Origin: Methanocalculus chunghsingensis | GTDB taxonomy: Archaea > Halobacteriota > Methanomicrobia > Methanomicrobiales > Methanocorpusculaceae | Assembly: GCF_018132105.1 (NCBI RefSeq) | Contig: NZ_JWHL01000011.1 | Span: 1-64,000, forward strand | DNA length: 64,000 nucleotides | Reading direction: 5' to 3' | Shown: positions 25,420 to 34,062 of the stretch, one piece after another | Position numbering within the stretch: the first letter of the stretch is position 1 | Layout: each line of letters begins with the position of its first letter | Translations under genes and position numbers: made by a program | The notes under the pieces: generated by a model | Database searches by the model: none | What the model saw: only the letters and a program-made list of their open reading frames with translations | Told to the model about the DNA's origin: nothing

Positions 25420-26515
25420 CCATTTCGTTTGGTACATGGATCAGAAAGCGGGCGCCCTCTCCTTCCCCGCCCGCCTCTTCGATAGAGATGCCGGTGATCA
25501 GAAGGATCTCCCTTGAGAGGAAGAGGCCAAGACCGGTATTATTTCCGACTCCCTTTTCAAAGAGGGTATTCCTGAGGCTTGCCGGGATGCCGACGCCATC
25601 ATCGGCGACAGATATCATCGACTCGTCCGGCCCGGTATCATACCTGATGGTTATTGTTGTAACTCCTCCTCCGTGTCTCATTGCATTTTCAAAGAGGTTG
25701 AAGAATACCTTCTCAAGCATGGGATCGGCAAAGATCTGGAAACAACCTTCCTGAATATCCAGGGTGATGTTCCCCGGACGGATCAGCGAAAACGCCTTCC
25801 GGGCAACATCCCTGATCTCAAACCAGCCGGGCTCCTCCCCGCCGAGCCCCTCATAATCGCTGGTGAAACTAATCTGGTTCTGGATCCGCTTTGTTGAACG
25901 GATTATCGTATTGATATATTTCTTCTCATCGGTTCCCGCGGGGAGCATCTCTTCCAGGAAGGTGGCATTTCCAAGAAGTACTGTCACCTCATTGAGGATA
26001 TCATGCCGGGTAATCCCTGAGAGGAGGTTTAACTTGCGGTTCGTGAAGAGGAGTGCCTTCTCCACCTTTCTTCTCTCCTCGACCTCCTCGAGTGCCTGAT
26101 CACGCATCGAACGGGCCCTCTCGATCTCATATCCTAACTCAGTGATATCCTCAATGATGATGATCGCAAGGACACCATCGGACTTGTCCTGCCTGATCAC
26201 CGAGGTATGTTGCAACCGCACCCTGCCATCCGGGAGTGGACAGGGGAAGAAGGGAGCATGGAGCTGGGATGAGAAGATTGCAGGTGGCCCCCCGTCAAGA
26301 ACCTGTTCAATCCGATGCCGGTATGATGGTGCATTCAGGTGAGGATAGATGCGATCAAGATGCTCGCCATTCATCTCTTCTCCGCTCCGCCCGCTCCATC
26401 TGGCGAGCATTCTGTTCCAGAGGTGGATCTTCTTTTTCTCATCGATGATACAGATCCCCACCGGGCAGAGATCTGCAAACAGCATGATCGAACGAACGAA
26501 CTCTGAGATGCTCAT
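25397..26515 (-). CDS. PAS-domain sensor histidine kinase
   Basis: 372 residues, no membrane segment, so a cytoplasmic sensor. A PAS domain at about 8-130 (CPVGICIIDEKKKIHLWNRMLARWSG ... IIIIEDITELG) joins through a coiled linker to the methanogen-type H-box SGITRHDILNEV (His about 171). Then come the N-box NLFENAMRHGG, G1 DDGVGIP and G2 GLGLFLSREI. First gene reading into none: cheC and cheY lie upstream of it on the same strand (order cheY-cheC-kinase), separated by 13 bases, so the three form one signalling operon. Confidence 0.88.
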   Translation of the reverse strand: MSISEFVRSIMLFADLCPVGICIIDEKKKIHLWNRMLARWSGRSGEEMNGEHLDRIYPHLNAPSYRHRIEQVLDGGPPAIFSSQLHAPFFPCPLPDGRVRLQHTSVIRQDKSDGVLAIIIIEDITELGYEIERARSMRDQALEEVEERRKVEKALLFTNRKLNLLSGITRHDILNEVTVLLGNATFLEEMLPAGTDEKKYINTIIRSTKRIQNQISFTSDYEGLGGEEPGWFEIRDVARKAFSLIRPGNITLDIQEGCFQIFADPMLEKVFFNLFENAMRHGGGVTTITIRYDTGPDESMISVADDGVGIPASLRNTLFEKGVGNNTGLGLFLSREILLITGISIEEAGGEGEGARFLIHVPNEMVRREKRL

Positions 26516-26528
26516 ACACTGCCTCCTC

Positions 26529-27140
26529 TCAATCCTGTATCTCCTGTATCTTTTTAATCAGGATGTCAAGAGATTCTCCACCCATGATCAGGAGGATCTT
26601 TCCTTCGATGTTGAGGTTTTGTATGAACATTCGCGTCTGGGCGACGATGACATTCTCACGTTGATCACTGCCCGCTTCTTCGATGAGTCGTGCCACCGCC
26701 TGCTCGCTATATGAAGGGAGGGTATAGATAAGCCTGGTACCAAGAATGTTTGTAATCGAGCCCATTACTCCGTTGATAAGGATATTTCCTACCTCCATCA
26801 GGGTCTCAGCATGAATCGAGTGGAAATGTGTGAGCGATCCGCAATGGTCCGGTTCATCACCGGTGATTGCGGCAATAAGGATATCTGCACTTTTTGCCGG
26901 AAATATGGAAAATGCTGTTCCTGTGAAGGCTCCTTCAAAACCGAGACGTACTGCCGAATACCGCTCACCCCCAAGCACAGCCTCTATCTCCTGATACTGA
27001 TCTCCGCTGATGAGATGAATGACCGGTATCGAGAGATCGATTTTGGATCCGGTCATCTCAGATAGAATCCCTGCTGCCTTCCCGACACCGATGTTGACCA
27101 GTTCCCTGAGTGCATCGAGCTCGTTTTTATTGAGATTCAT
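26529..27140 (-). CDS. cheC: CheC-family CheY-P phosphatase
   Basis: 203 residues. Both CheC phosphatase signatures are present: ELDALRELVNIGVGKAAG near the N-terminus (Glu13, Asn16) and ETLMEVGNILINGVMGSI near residue 115. CheC dephosphorylates CheY-P and, in archaea, links chemosensory arrays to motility. Its start overlaps the cheY stop by 4 bases. No cheA or receptor gene is nearby, so here it may serve the adjacent histidine kinase rather than a chemotaxis array. Confidence 0.85.
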   Translation of the reverse strand: MNLNKNELDALRELVNIGVGKAAGILSEMTGSKIDLSIPVIHLISGDQYQEIEAVLGGERYSAVRLGFEGAFTGTAFSIFPAKSADILIAAITGDEPDHCGSLTHFHSIHAETLMEVGNILINGVMGSITNILGTRLIYTLPSYSEQAVARLIEEAGSDQRENVIVAQTRMFIQNLNIEGKILLIMGGESLDILIKKIQEIQD

Positions 27141-27508
27141 TCTCCCTCTCCGGGCGGGAGCAGCAGCCGTATCGCGGGTATCAGCTCATCTGCCCGTGTC
27201 GGCTTGTTCAGGAATGACGATGCACCAAGCTGAATGCATTTCTCTCGTGTTGCATCCTGAATATCTGATGTCAGGACGATGACAGGTATGGATATCTTTT
27301 TCTCCCTGATTGCAGTGAGAAACTCTATCCCGTCCATATCGGGCATCAGGAGATCAACGATGATGATATCCGGCTGCTCCTCTGCAATAAGGCCAAGGGC
27401 GACACGCCCGTTATCTGCCTCGATACATCTGTACCCCTCACTCGTGAGGGTTTTTCTGATGATCGTCCGCTGAAACGAAGAGTCATCAATGATGAGAATG
27501 GTCGTCAT
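27137..27508 (-). CDS. CheY-like single-domain response regulator
   Basis: 123 residues. Receiver residues are intact: DD at 8-9, phospho-acceptor Asp near 52 in VDLLMPDMDG, LTSD for the Thr/Ser switch, and the Lys of NKP. I chose ATG 27508 (MTTILIIDDS) because an ATG at 27535 would add nine residues before the beta-1 strand. No output domain, so it acts through protein contacts, probably with CheC and the kinase encoded downstream. Confidence 0.88.
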   Translation of the reverse strand: MTTILIIDDSSFQRTIIRKTLTSEGYRCIEADNGRVALGLIAEEQPDIIIVDLLMPDMDGIEFLTAIREKKISIPVIVLTSDIQDATREKCIQLGASSFLNKPTRADELIPAIRLLLPPGEGE

Positions 27509-27583
27509 CTGGATCACCAGTAGAGATAGGAGCAATCTCTCAGATAATACTGATGACGAATGATAAAAAAGAGATGATTGGTT

Positions 27584-28426
27584 TTATTCCGGCTTGCTGA
27601 TCAGCTTCGTCTTGGAGACGAGGACGCCGTCTTTCTTGTGGGGCTTGCGGAGAACGCTGTCGCCGGCCTTCTCGAGCTCACGTGCCTCTTCACAGAGGAG
27701 TGCGGCATGGCGCATCATTTCGTGTGCTGAGGTGATGATTGGGATGTATTTCTCCCATTCCTTCGTCATGAAACAGCCCTTAACGGTAACTGCGGCAACT
27801 CCCTGTGCAATCTCGTATGCTGCACGTGCTTTTGCAAGTGAGTAGGGGTTGACAAATTCGCCGTCGACTGCCTTGTCGGCGGTCATGACGATCTTTGGAA
27901 GGACGAGGTCCGCTCCCTTCTTGCCTGCCTTTACCTGGTCGATGACCTCATCAAGTGCCACCTGGAGTTTGGTGAATGCGCCGGTGAGTGCGAGGACCTT
28001 AATGAGGTTGCCATTGAAGTCAGCCATCTCGACAGGGTCAAGGAACTCACGGCGGGCACCAATCATGGAGTCTGCCTTCATGATGATGTAGCCGAAGTTG
28101 CTTGCCTTCAGCTCATCGAACTTATCCTTCTTTGAAGTGATGTCATCGGTGATGACAACAACAGGGATGCCTGCCTTTGCAAGATCCTCACGGGCACTGG
28201 TTGGTCCTGGAAGGATACCGTTTGGTGAGACGACAATGCAGAAGTCGGGGCCCCATGCCTTCATGTTGGAGACGACGCGCTCGATATCCTCGGTCTGCAT
28301 CTTCGTTCCGGAGGTTGCCATGAAGCTTTCCATGTCTTCACGGTCTGCACGCTCGTCGAGGAGAAGCTCGGCCATGACACCGGAGGCGATGTTGCCGAGT
28401 TTTGCTATGCCTACTTTTACTACCAT
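27584..28426 (-). CDS. mtd: F420-dependent methylene-H4MPT dehydrogenase
   Basis: Oxidises/reduces methenyl- and methylene-H4MPT with F420, the step before Mer. 280 residues: [20 protein letters not shown], then [61 protein letters not shown]. Homologues start at this Met; AGAGGTG lies 8 bases upstream of ATG 28426, and the 18 codons in front are promoter and leader. Codon use is like the other methanogenesis genes. Divergent from the Tfx-type regulator. Confidence 0.96.
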   Translation of the reverse strand: MVVKVGIAKLGNIASGVMAELLLDERADREDMESFMATSGTKMQTEDIERVVSNMKAWGPDFCIVVSPNGILPGPTSAREDLAKAGIPVVVITDDITSKKDKFDELKASNFGYIIMKADSMIGARREFLDPVEMADFNGNLIKVLALTGAFTKLQVALDEVIDQVKAGKKGADLVLPKIVMTADKAVDGEFVNPYSLAKARAAYEIAQGVAAVTVKGCFMTKEWEKYIPIITSAHEMMRHAALLCEEARELEKAGDSVLRKPHKKDGVLVSKTKLISKPE

Positions 28427-28439
28427 TGATATTACACCT

Positions 28440-28453
28440 CTCAAAAATTTGAG
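28440..28453 (-). promoter_or_regulatory. Palindrome in the mtd leader
   Basis: CTCAAA-AA-TTTGAG, perfect six-base arms just downstream of the expected mtd transcription start, possible operator. Confidence 0.4.
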
Positions 28454-28477
28454 AACACTTCTCTTTTGATAAAAAGG

Positions 28478-28488
28478 CATATAAACAT
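28478..28488 (-). promoter_or_regulatory. TATA box for mtd
   Basis: Minus strand GTTTATATGCC, placing transcription start near 28457 and giving a 30-base leader. Confidence 0.55.
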
Positions 28489-28570
28489 TTTGAAATATTT
28501 CTCTTCTGCCTTCCGTTCCTGTGCTGTTAACGTAAGTTGTTTAAATGAATGGGGAAAATATAGTACATTA

Positions 28571-28975
28571 ATGAAAGATGGTCTTCTTACGGAGCGGCAG
28601 AAAGAGGTCCTCAGATATAGGAAGCAGGGCCTGACGCAACAACAGATTGCAGATGAGATCAGTACCTCAAAAGCAAATGTCTGCACCATCGAAAAATCTG
28701 CGATGGAGAATATTCGAAGGGCTCGGGAGACTCTTGATTTTGTAAATACTCTTGATGCAGAGGTGCTCTGCACACTTGATGCCGATGCTGATCTCTTCAA
28801 GGCAGTTCATACCATATATCAGGAGGCAGAGAAGATCGGGATCAAAGTCAGATATGACTCGGTCACGCTCATGAACAGGGTCAGGACACAGAATCCTGAG
28901 AAGATACATGCCCGGCACATCCACGACACCATCCATGTTTATATAAATGGGAAAGGAGATCTTTTCTTTGAATAA
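28571..28975 (+). CDS. Tfx-family DNA-binding regulator
   Basis: 134 residues from ATG 28571 (earlier in-frame codons overlap the mtd promoter). The N-terminal LLTERQKEVLRYRKQGLTQQQIADEISTSKANVCTIEKSAMENI is the helix-turn-helix of Tfx, the protein first described as binding the promoter of the molybdenum formylmethanofuran dehydrogenase operon. The C-terminal ~80 residues (Tfx C domain) contain VRTQNPEKIHARHI and DTIHVYINGKGDLFFE. Divergent from mtd, so it may regulate mtd or itself; not tested. Confidence 0.87.
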   Translation: MKDGLLTERQKEVLRYRKQGLTQQQIADEISTSKANVCTIEKSAMENIRRARETLDFVNTLDAEVLCTLDADADLFKAVHTIYQEAEKIGIKVRYDSVTLMNRVRTQNPEKIHARHIHDTIHVYINGKGDLFFE

Positions 28976-29005
28976 TCCCGGAACAATAACCTGTGATTCG
29001 CACCT

Positions 29006-29016
29006 CTTCTTTTTTG
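29006..29016 (+). terminator. U-rich terminator after the tfx-like gene
   Basis: TCTTCTTTTTTG, about 30 bases after the stop codon. Confidence 0.5.
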
Positions 29017-29023
29017 ACAGTAC

Positions 29024-29033
29024 GTTTATAATC
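29024..29033 (+). promoter_or_regulatory. TATA box for the non-coding segment
   Basis: GTTTATAATC; transcription would begin near 29053 at GGAAGCCG. The string TATAATCT recurs in front of rpl3 at 29422-29429. Confidence 0.5.
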
Positions 29034-29052
29034 TCTTCCCTTCAATAGTATA

Positions 29053-29350
29053 GGAAGCCGAATCAGGCTTTCACAGGAGTGAAAGGCATACTGCCTCGAT
29101 CACACCGGGTGAAGAGAGCATCACCCTGCTACCAATTGTGGTGCAGGCTGGTGAGTTCTGCGGTATCGCAGACGAGATGACCATTGCAGGTCTGATTGAA
29201 CGCGCCGGGCGAACGTGAAAACGAGCCCACTTTCTGATTACACAGAAAGCGCGTCCGGGTCAGGAACTCTTATATGAGACTGGTAAGCCCGATTTGGGTG
29301 CAGGAGAGATCGGAAGACGAGGGGGTATGCCATCTCTGGATCGGAGATGC
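29053..29350 (+). ncRNA. Candidate structured non-coding RNA, family not recognised
   Basis: A ~300-base segment with its own TATA box and no credible gene. Strong pairing is visible by eye. A long-range helix joins GGCATAC (29085-29091) to GTATGCC (29325-29331), CCTC (29094-29097) to GAGG (29319-29322), and GATC (29098-29101) to GATC (29308-29311), enclosing about 205 bases. Inside are hairpins GGGTGA/TCACCC (29107-29112/29121-29126), CTGCG/CGCAG (29158-29170), GGGC/GCCC (29207-29228), and CTTTCT/AGAAAG (29230-29249). A junction is closed by CGCGC/GCGCG (about 29201/29249). A hairpin CATCTC/GAGATG (29331-29349) follows. It lacks the conserved cores of RNase P and SRP RNA that I know. It could be a free RNA or a leader of the ribosomal operon. 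Confidence 0.5.
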
Positions 29351-29419
29351 GCATCTTCAGCAGATACCGGTATCATTTGCAGACTGCCTCAGAGAATTGG
29401 TGTTCCGACCACAGTATCC

Positions 29420-29430
29420 CGTATAATCTT
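29420..29430 (+). promoter_or_regulatory. TATA box of the ribosomal-protein operon
   Basis: CGTATAATCTT about 80 bases before rpl3, giving a leader of roughly 57 bases. Confidence 0.5.
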
Positions 29431-29503
29431 CCGTATAGGTCGATTAGACGGTGCAGAATGGGCATATGCCCTTGATAGAAAGACTTGAAGGATTGAAGAA
29501 TAC

Positions 29504-30517
29504 ATGCCGAAGATTCACAGGCCACGTTCAGGTTCACTCGCATTCAGCCCACGGACACGTGCTCGAAGCGAAGTTCCAAAGTACAAATCCTGGCCGAAAT
29601 ACACTGGAAAACCGGTTTTGCAGGGGTTTGCAGGATATAAAGTTGGCATGACCCATGTCATCATGGTTGACGATCATAAATCCAGCCCAAGTGAAGGGAA
29701 GGATATTATGATCCCCGTGACGGTCGTCGAGATTCCAGCGATGAAGGTTGCCGCCATCCGCGCGTACCGCAAGGATACCTATGGGAAACACCCGATGACA
29801 GAAGTCTGGGCAGAGTCTCTCAATGAGAACCTCTCCCACAGGATCACGATGCCAAAGAATCATGACCGTCAGGCCGCACTGCAGGCGATCAACGATGCAG
29901 TTGCAGCAGACTCTGTCGTAGAATTCATGCTTCTGATGCACACAACCCCCGAGGTTGTCACAGGTATCCCAAAGAAGGTCCCTGATCTGATGGAGATCCG
30001 TATTGCCGGTGGCACTGCCGCTGAGCGGTTCGCCTATGCACAGGAACTCCTTGGGAAAGAGGTAGACTTTGCCTCCATCATGCAGGAAGGAGCATACGCC
30101 GATATCACCGCTGTCACCACAGGGAAGGGAACCCAGGGTGCAGTCAAGCGTTGGGGTATCAGCATCAGAAAGCGAAAACACTCCCGTGGAAAGAAGAAGC
30201 GCCATATCGGTACCCTCGGTCCATGGACTCCCCACCATGTCCGCTGGCAGGTGCCAAACGTCGGTCAGATGGGATACCAGCAGAGAACCGAATATAACAA
30301 GCGGATCATCAAGATCGGCGGGAATGGCGAAGAGATCAATCCCGAAGGCGGTTTCCTCCACTATGGTCTTGTCAGGAACAACTATCTCCTGATTAAGGGA
30401 TCGATCCCCGGACCAGTGAAGCGTATCATCCGTATCCGTCCGGCCATCCGTCAGGGAGAGCATGAGGTACGCGTTCCGACTGTCGAATACGTCAGTCTGG
30501 AAAGCAAACAGGGGTGA
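29504..30517 (+). CDS. rpl3: 50S ribosomal protein L3
   Basis: uL3, an early-assembly protein that reaches toward the peptidyl-transferase centre. 337 residues, archaeal length. N-terminal [51 protein letters not shown] is the conserved uL3 signature with the W-x-x-P-x-x-GQMG loop. First gene of the S10/spc-type cluster; rps10 is not here. ATG 29504 begins [10 protein letters not shown] as in archaeal homologues. Confidence 0.97.
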   Translation: MPKIHRPRSGSLAFSPRTRARSEVPKYKSWPKYTGKPVLQGFAGYKVGMTHVIMVDDHKSSPSEGKDIMIPVTVVEIPAMKVAAIRAYRKDTYGKHPMTEVWAESLNENLSHRITMPKNHDRQAALQAINDAVAADSVVEFMLLMHTTPEVVTGIPKKVPDLMEIRIAGGTAAERFAYAQELLGKEVDFASIMQEGAYADITAVTTGKGTQGAVKRWGISIRKRKHSRGKKKRHIGTLGPWTPHHVRWQVPNVGQMGYQQRTEYNKRIIKIGGNGEEINPEGGFLHYGLVRNNYLLIKGSIPGPVKRIIRIRPAIRQGEHEVRVPTVEYVSLESKQG

Positions 30518-30524
30518 ACCAGAG

Positions 30525-31274
30525 ATGAAAGCAGCAGTAAAATCACTTGACGGCTCGCCCGTAAAGGAGATTGACCTTCCGGCAGTCTTTGACACGCCAT
30601 ACCGCCCTGATGTTATCAAGCGTGCGGTTCTGGCACTGCAGAGCACCCGGTATCAGCCACACGGCACAGATCCCCTTGCAGGGATGCGGACATCCGCGGC
30701 AAGCTGGGGATCAGGAAGGGGTGCAGCCCAGCTTCCGCGTATCAGAAACGGATCCCGCGCTGCCCGTGTTCCACAGGCCCGTGGCGGTCGTGCATGCCAC
30801 CCGCCGGTGACAGCAAAGATCCTTGTCGAGAAGATCAATAAGAAAGAAAAGATTCTCGCTATCCGCTCAGCTATTGCAGCAACGACATCCGCTGATCTCG
30901 TCAGGGGACGGGGGCATGTCTTTGGTGACGAAGTCATCTGTGTTGTTGAAGATGCCTTTGAGAACCTCTCCAGAACAACCGAGGTCATCTCAGTTCTTGA
31001 GGCATTCGGTATCATGGGCGATGTGACCCGGTCGAAACTGAGCAAAAACAGAAAGCCAGGTCGTGGAAAGCTTCGTGGAAGAGGGTACAAGCAGAAGAAG
31101 AGTGTACTCATCGTCACATCGACGAACCCTCTCCGTGCTGCGGTAAACCTTCCGGGTGTCGATTCGGTCACCGTCGGTGAACTGAATGCAGAACACCTTG
31201 CTCCCGGGACCCATGCAGGACGGCTCACCCTCTGGACAGAGTCGGCATTGCAGCAACTCCATGAGGTGAAATGA
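30525..31274 (+). CDS. rpl4: 50S ribosomal protein L4
   Basis: uL4, exit-tunnel wall protein; 249 residues from ATG 30525. The extended tunnel loop is visible as WGSGRGAAQLPRIRNGSRAARVPQARGGRA, followed by the archaeal/eukaryotic-type C-terminal fold. The start is 7 bases after the rpl3 stop; the open frame before it lies within rpl3. Confidence 0.97.
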   Translation: MKAAVKSLDGSPVKEIDLPAVFDTPYRPDVIKRAVLALQSTRYQPHGTDPLAGMRTSAASWGSGRGAAQLPRIRNGSRAARVPQARGGRACHPPVTAKILVEKINKKEKILAIRSAIAATTSADLVRGRGHVFGDEVICVVEDAFENLSRTTEVISVLEAFGIMGDVTRSKLSKNRKPGRGKLRGRGYKQKKSVLIVTSTNPLRAAVNLPGVDSVTVGELNAEHLAPGTHAGRLTLWTESALQQLHEVK

Positions 31275-31523
31275 ATGGTTCTACATCATCCATCCGTTAC
31301 TGAGAAAGCCATGGCGACACTGGAACGTGAGAACAAGCTCATGTTCATCGTCCGGAAAGAAGCGAACAAGGAGACCATTCGCCGTGAGATCGAGAAGACC
31401 TTCGGAAAAACCGTCTCCGAGGTCCGAACCCTGATGACAAGCAAAGGAACCAAGAAGGCTATCGTGAGCTTTGAAGATGACAAAGCCGCTGAAGAGATAT
31501 TAAGCCGCCTTGGCATCGTGTAG
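31275..31523 (+). CDS. rpl23: 50S ribosomal protein L23
   Basis: uL23, at the tunnel exit and a docking point for SRP. 82 residues: HHPSVTEKAMATLERENKLMFIV and FGKTVSEVRTL. Begins directly after the rpl4 stop with no gap. Confidence 0.96.
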   Translation: MVLHHPSVTEKAMATLERENKLMFIVRKEANKETIRREIEKTFGKTVSEVRTLMTSKGTKKAIVSFEDDKAAEEILSRLGIV

Positions 31524-31533
31524 GTGAGTTGAG

Positions 31534-32247
31534 ATGGGACATAGAATCAGCAGTCAGGCGCGCGGTAAAGGTGGTCCAACGTACAGGGCACCTTCCCACA
31601 AGTACAAAGCAGCACTCCGCCATGCAGGCAGGAGCGATCTGACCGTCCGGGGAACGATCATCGGCATCGAACATGACCCTGCACGCCACACACCGATCGC
31701 CCTTGTCAGGCTCGAGAGCGGTGAGAAGACATATCTTCTCGTCACTGAAGGTATGGGTCTTGACGATGTCGTCGAATGGGGCCCGGAGGCGTCTATACGA
31801 AATGGAAACACACTCCTTCTGCGGGATATCCCGACAGGAACAGCAGTCTGTAACATTGAGGCACGGCCAAATGACGGTGGAAAGTTCGTCAGGTCAAGCG
31901 GTGTCCAGGCACTCGTCATCGGGAAATCCGAGGGCAGAGTCGGTGTCAGAATGCCGAGTGGTTCAGCAAAATGGTTTAATGACCAGTGCCGTGCTACCAT
32001 CGGCCTCGTTGCCGGCGGCGGGCGTGGGGAGAAGCCATTTGTGAAGGCAGGAAAGGTCTTCCACAAAGTCAGTTCACAGGCAACACGGTGGCCACGTGTC
32101 CGTGGTGTTGCGATGAACGTCATCGATCACCCGTTCGGTGGCGGTGGACATCAGCATCCCGGCAGACCAAAGACGGTCTCACGTGGGACATCGCCTGGTA
32201 GAAAGGTCGGCCATGTAGCCGCCCGAAGAACAGGATGTAAGAGGTGA
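31534..32247 (+). CDS. rpl2: 50S ribosomal protein L2
   Basis: uL2, needed for subunit joining and peptidyl transfer. 237 residues: an N-terminal ARGKGGPTYRAPSHKYKAAL, and the C-terminal catalytic-region loop GVAMNVIDHPFGGGGHQHPG with the conserved histidines. Confidence 0.97.
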   Translation: MGHRISSQARGKGGPTYRAPSHKYKAALRHAGRSDLTVRGTIIGIEHDPARHTPIALVRLESGEKTYLLVTEGMGLDDVVEWGPEASIRNGNTLLLRDIPTGTAVCNIEARPNDGGKFVRSSGVQALVIGKSEGRVGVRMPSGSAKWFNDQCRATIGLVAGGGRGEKPFVKAGKVFHKVSSQATRWPRVRGVAMNVIDHPFGGGGHQHPGRPKTVSRGTSPGRKVGHVAARRTGCKR

Positions 32248-32255
32248 TCTGAGCT

Positions 32256-32669
32256 ATGGCAAAGAAACAGGTTAAGAGAATGCCGAGGCGGCGTGAGGAG
32301 TTTACCTACCATGGATATACCATTGGCGCTCTTCAGGAGATGTCAATCGATGATCTCCTCCCGATCATGCCGTCCCGTGCACGAAGAAAGATGCAGCGGG
32401 GACTGACACGCGATGAGCAGAATCTCCTTGAGAAGGTCCACTCCGGCGATGAGAAGATCAGAACCCACAGCCGGTCAATGATCATCCTCCCGGAGATGGT
32501 CGGAAGAAATATCGAGATCTACACCGGAAAAGAATTCCAGAATGTTGAGATCCCGGTCGAAGGAGTCTTCCACTATCTTGGTGAGTTTGCCCTGACCCGG
32601 AGGAGAATCTCTCACGGAAGTGCCGGTATCGGTGCAACCCGGTCAAGTAAATACGTTCCACTGAAGTGA
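32256..32669 (+). CDS. rps19: 30S ribosomal protein S19
   Basis: uS19, head of the 30S subunit. 137 residues; conserved IRTHSRSMIILPEMVGRNIEIYTGKEFQNVEI and C-terminal HYLGEFALTRRRISHGSAGIGAT. The N-terminal KKQVKRMPRRREEFTYHG extension is the archaeal form. Confidence 0.96.
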   Translation: MAKKQVKRMPRRREEFTYHGYTIGALQEMSIDDLLPIMPSRARRKMQRGLTRDEQNLLEKVHSGDEKIRTHSRSMIILPEMVGRNIEIYTGKEFQNVEIPVEGVFHYLGEFALTRRRISHGSAGIGATRSSKYVPLK

Positions 32670-32674
32670 TCTCC

Positions 32675-33142
32675 ATGGCACGAACAGGATATAGTATGAA
32701 GGTAGAAGGCGACAACGTCGTGCGTGCCAAGGCAAACGAGCTTCACTGCTCCCCAAAACACGCCATCGAGATCGCCAGTTTCATCAGGAACAAAAACGTC
32801 GATGCCGCGATCGCCTACTTACAGGATGTCGTGGCAAAGAAGAAAGCCATCCCATTCCGGCGCTTTAAGAGAAATGTCGCTCATCAGAAGAGCCTCAGTG
32901 GCGTTGTCTGCCAGGGCCGTTTCCCGGTAAAGGCATCACAGGAGTACATCCGTCTCCTCAACTCACTGAAGAAGAACGCCGAGTATGCCGGACTTGCACC
33001 TGACAACCTCGAGATCGTCCATTCCGCGGCAAAACGGGGAAGGGCCATGAAAGCCATCTTCCCCCGTGCAATGGGGCGTGCAACCCCGAAGGCCCGTGAG
33101 AGTGTCACGATCGAAGTCATCGCAAGGGAGGTCGAAGAATAA
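32675..33142 (+). CDS. rpl22: 50S ribosomal protein L22
   Basis: uL22, tunnel protein; 155 residues from ATG 32675 (a GTG at 32666 overlaps the rps19 stop; MARTGYSM is the family start). Conserved KANELHCSPKHAIEIASFIR and the beta-hairpin GRAMKAIFPRAMGRATPKARESVTIEV. Confidence 0.95.
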   Translation: MARTGYSMKVEGDNVVRAKANELHCSPKHAIEIASFIRNKNVDAAIAYLQDVVAKKKAIPFRRFKRNVAHQKSLSGVVCQGRFPVKASQEYIRLLNSLKKNAEYAGLAPDNLEIVHSAAKRGRAMKAIFPRAMGRATPKARESVTIEVIAREVEE

Positions 33143-33858
33143 TGTCAGCAGAAAAGAAGTTCGTCGAGGAAGGCGTCCGGAAGGTTCGTGTTGAGGCGTT
33201 CCTGACAAAAGAGCTGAAGAGAGCCGGATACGGAGGAATGGATATCTTCAGGACTCCGATCGGCACCCAGGTGACGATCTTTGCTGAGAAGCCCGGTATT
33301 GTCATCGGGAAGGGTGGCAAACTCGTCCGGCAGATCACTACCGATCTTGCAACCGAATACGGGATCGAATCCCCGCAGGTTGAGGTTCAGCAGGTTGCCA
33401 ATCCAAACCTCAATGCACAGATCCTCGCAGAGCGGCTTGCAAATGCCCTTGAGCGTGGCTGGTACTTCAGAAAGGCAGGATCGAGTGTTATCCGCCGTGT
33501 CATGGACTCGGGTGCCCTCGGGTGTGAAGTTGTTATGTCAGGGAAACTGACCGGCTCACGATCCCGTGTGCAGAAGTTCGTTGAAGGATATATCAAACAC
33601 GCAGGAGAGCCTGCTGTCAGTCTGGTCGAGACCGGATATGCAGTTGCGATCAAGAAACTTGGTACAATTGGTGTTCAGGTCAGGATCATTCCCCCGGGCG
33701 CACAGCTCCCTGACCAGTTTGAGATCGTCCCACCAAAGGTAGAAGCCCGGCAGCAGGATGTTGTTGTGGAAGAAGTCAGCGATATCGGTGACGATATCGA
33801 TCGCGAACTTTCAACCATCTCCTCACCTGAAGACAAATATGAGAGGGAGGAACTCTGA
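33142..33858 (+). CDS. rps3: 30S ribosomal protein S3
   Basis: uS3, mRNA entry channel. 238 residues: the KH domain with GKGGKLVRQITTDL, then the C-terminal domain with GCEVVMSGKLTGSRSRVQKF. The acidic archaeal tail ends EDKYEREEL. Starts in the rpl22 stop (TAATG). Confidence 0.97.
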   Translation: MSAEKKFVEEGVRKVRVEAFLTKELKRAGYGGMDIFRTPIGTQVTIFAEKPGIVIGKGGKLVRQITTDLATEYGIESPQVEVQQVANPNLNAQILAERLANALERGWYFRKAGSSVIRRVMDSGALGCEVVMSGKLTGSRSRVQKFVEGYIKHAGEPAVSLVETGYAVAIKKLGTIGVQVRIIPPGAQLPDQFEIVPPKVEARQQDVVVEEVSDIGDDIDRELSTISSPEDKYEREEL

Positions 33859-34062
33859 ATGGCAATCTTTCGTGCGCGTGAAGTTGCCCAGTTCTCTGAC
33901 GTGGAACTGGTTGAACAGGAGAGCAAACTTCGGACAGAACTGATCCAGCAGTATGGCAAGGTCAGTGCTGGCGGTGCACCGGATAATCCAGGTCAGATCC
34001 GCGAACTCCGAAGGACCATCGCCCGGATATTAACCGAGCAGAACAAGAGAAAACGTGTATGA
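33859..34062 (+). CDS. rpl29: 50S ribosomal protein L29
   Basis: uL29, 67 residues, all-helical: EVAQFSDVELVEQESKLRTEL and IRELRRTIARILTEQNKRKR. Adjacent to rps3 and overlapping rnp1 by 4 bases. A SUI1/eIF1 gene that lies here in some archaea is absent. Confidence 0.95.
   Translation: MAIFRAREVAQFSDVELVEQESKLRTELIQQYGKVSAGGAPDNPGQIRELRRTIARILTEQNKRKRV

Noticed and set aside
29053-29350. RNase P RNA or SRP RNA identity for the structured segment
   Set aside because: The conserved RNase P GAAAGUC-type and ACAGAA...GGCUUA blocks, and the SRP GGUCAGG...GGAAGG...AGCAGC block, are not found in the expected arrangement.
29534-30646. Long antisense frame across rpl3
   Set aside because: Shadow of a highly expressed ribosomal gene; no motif.
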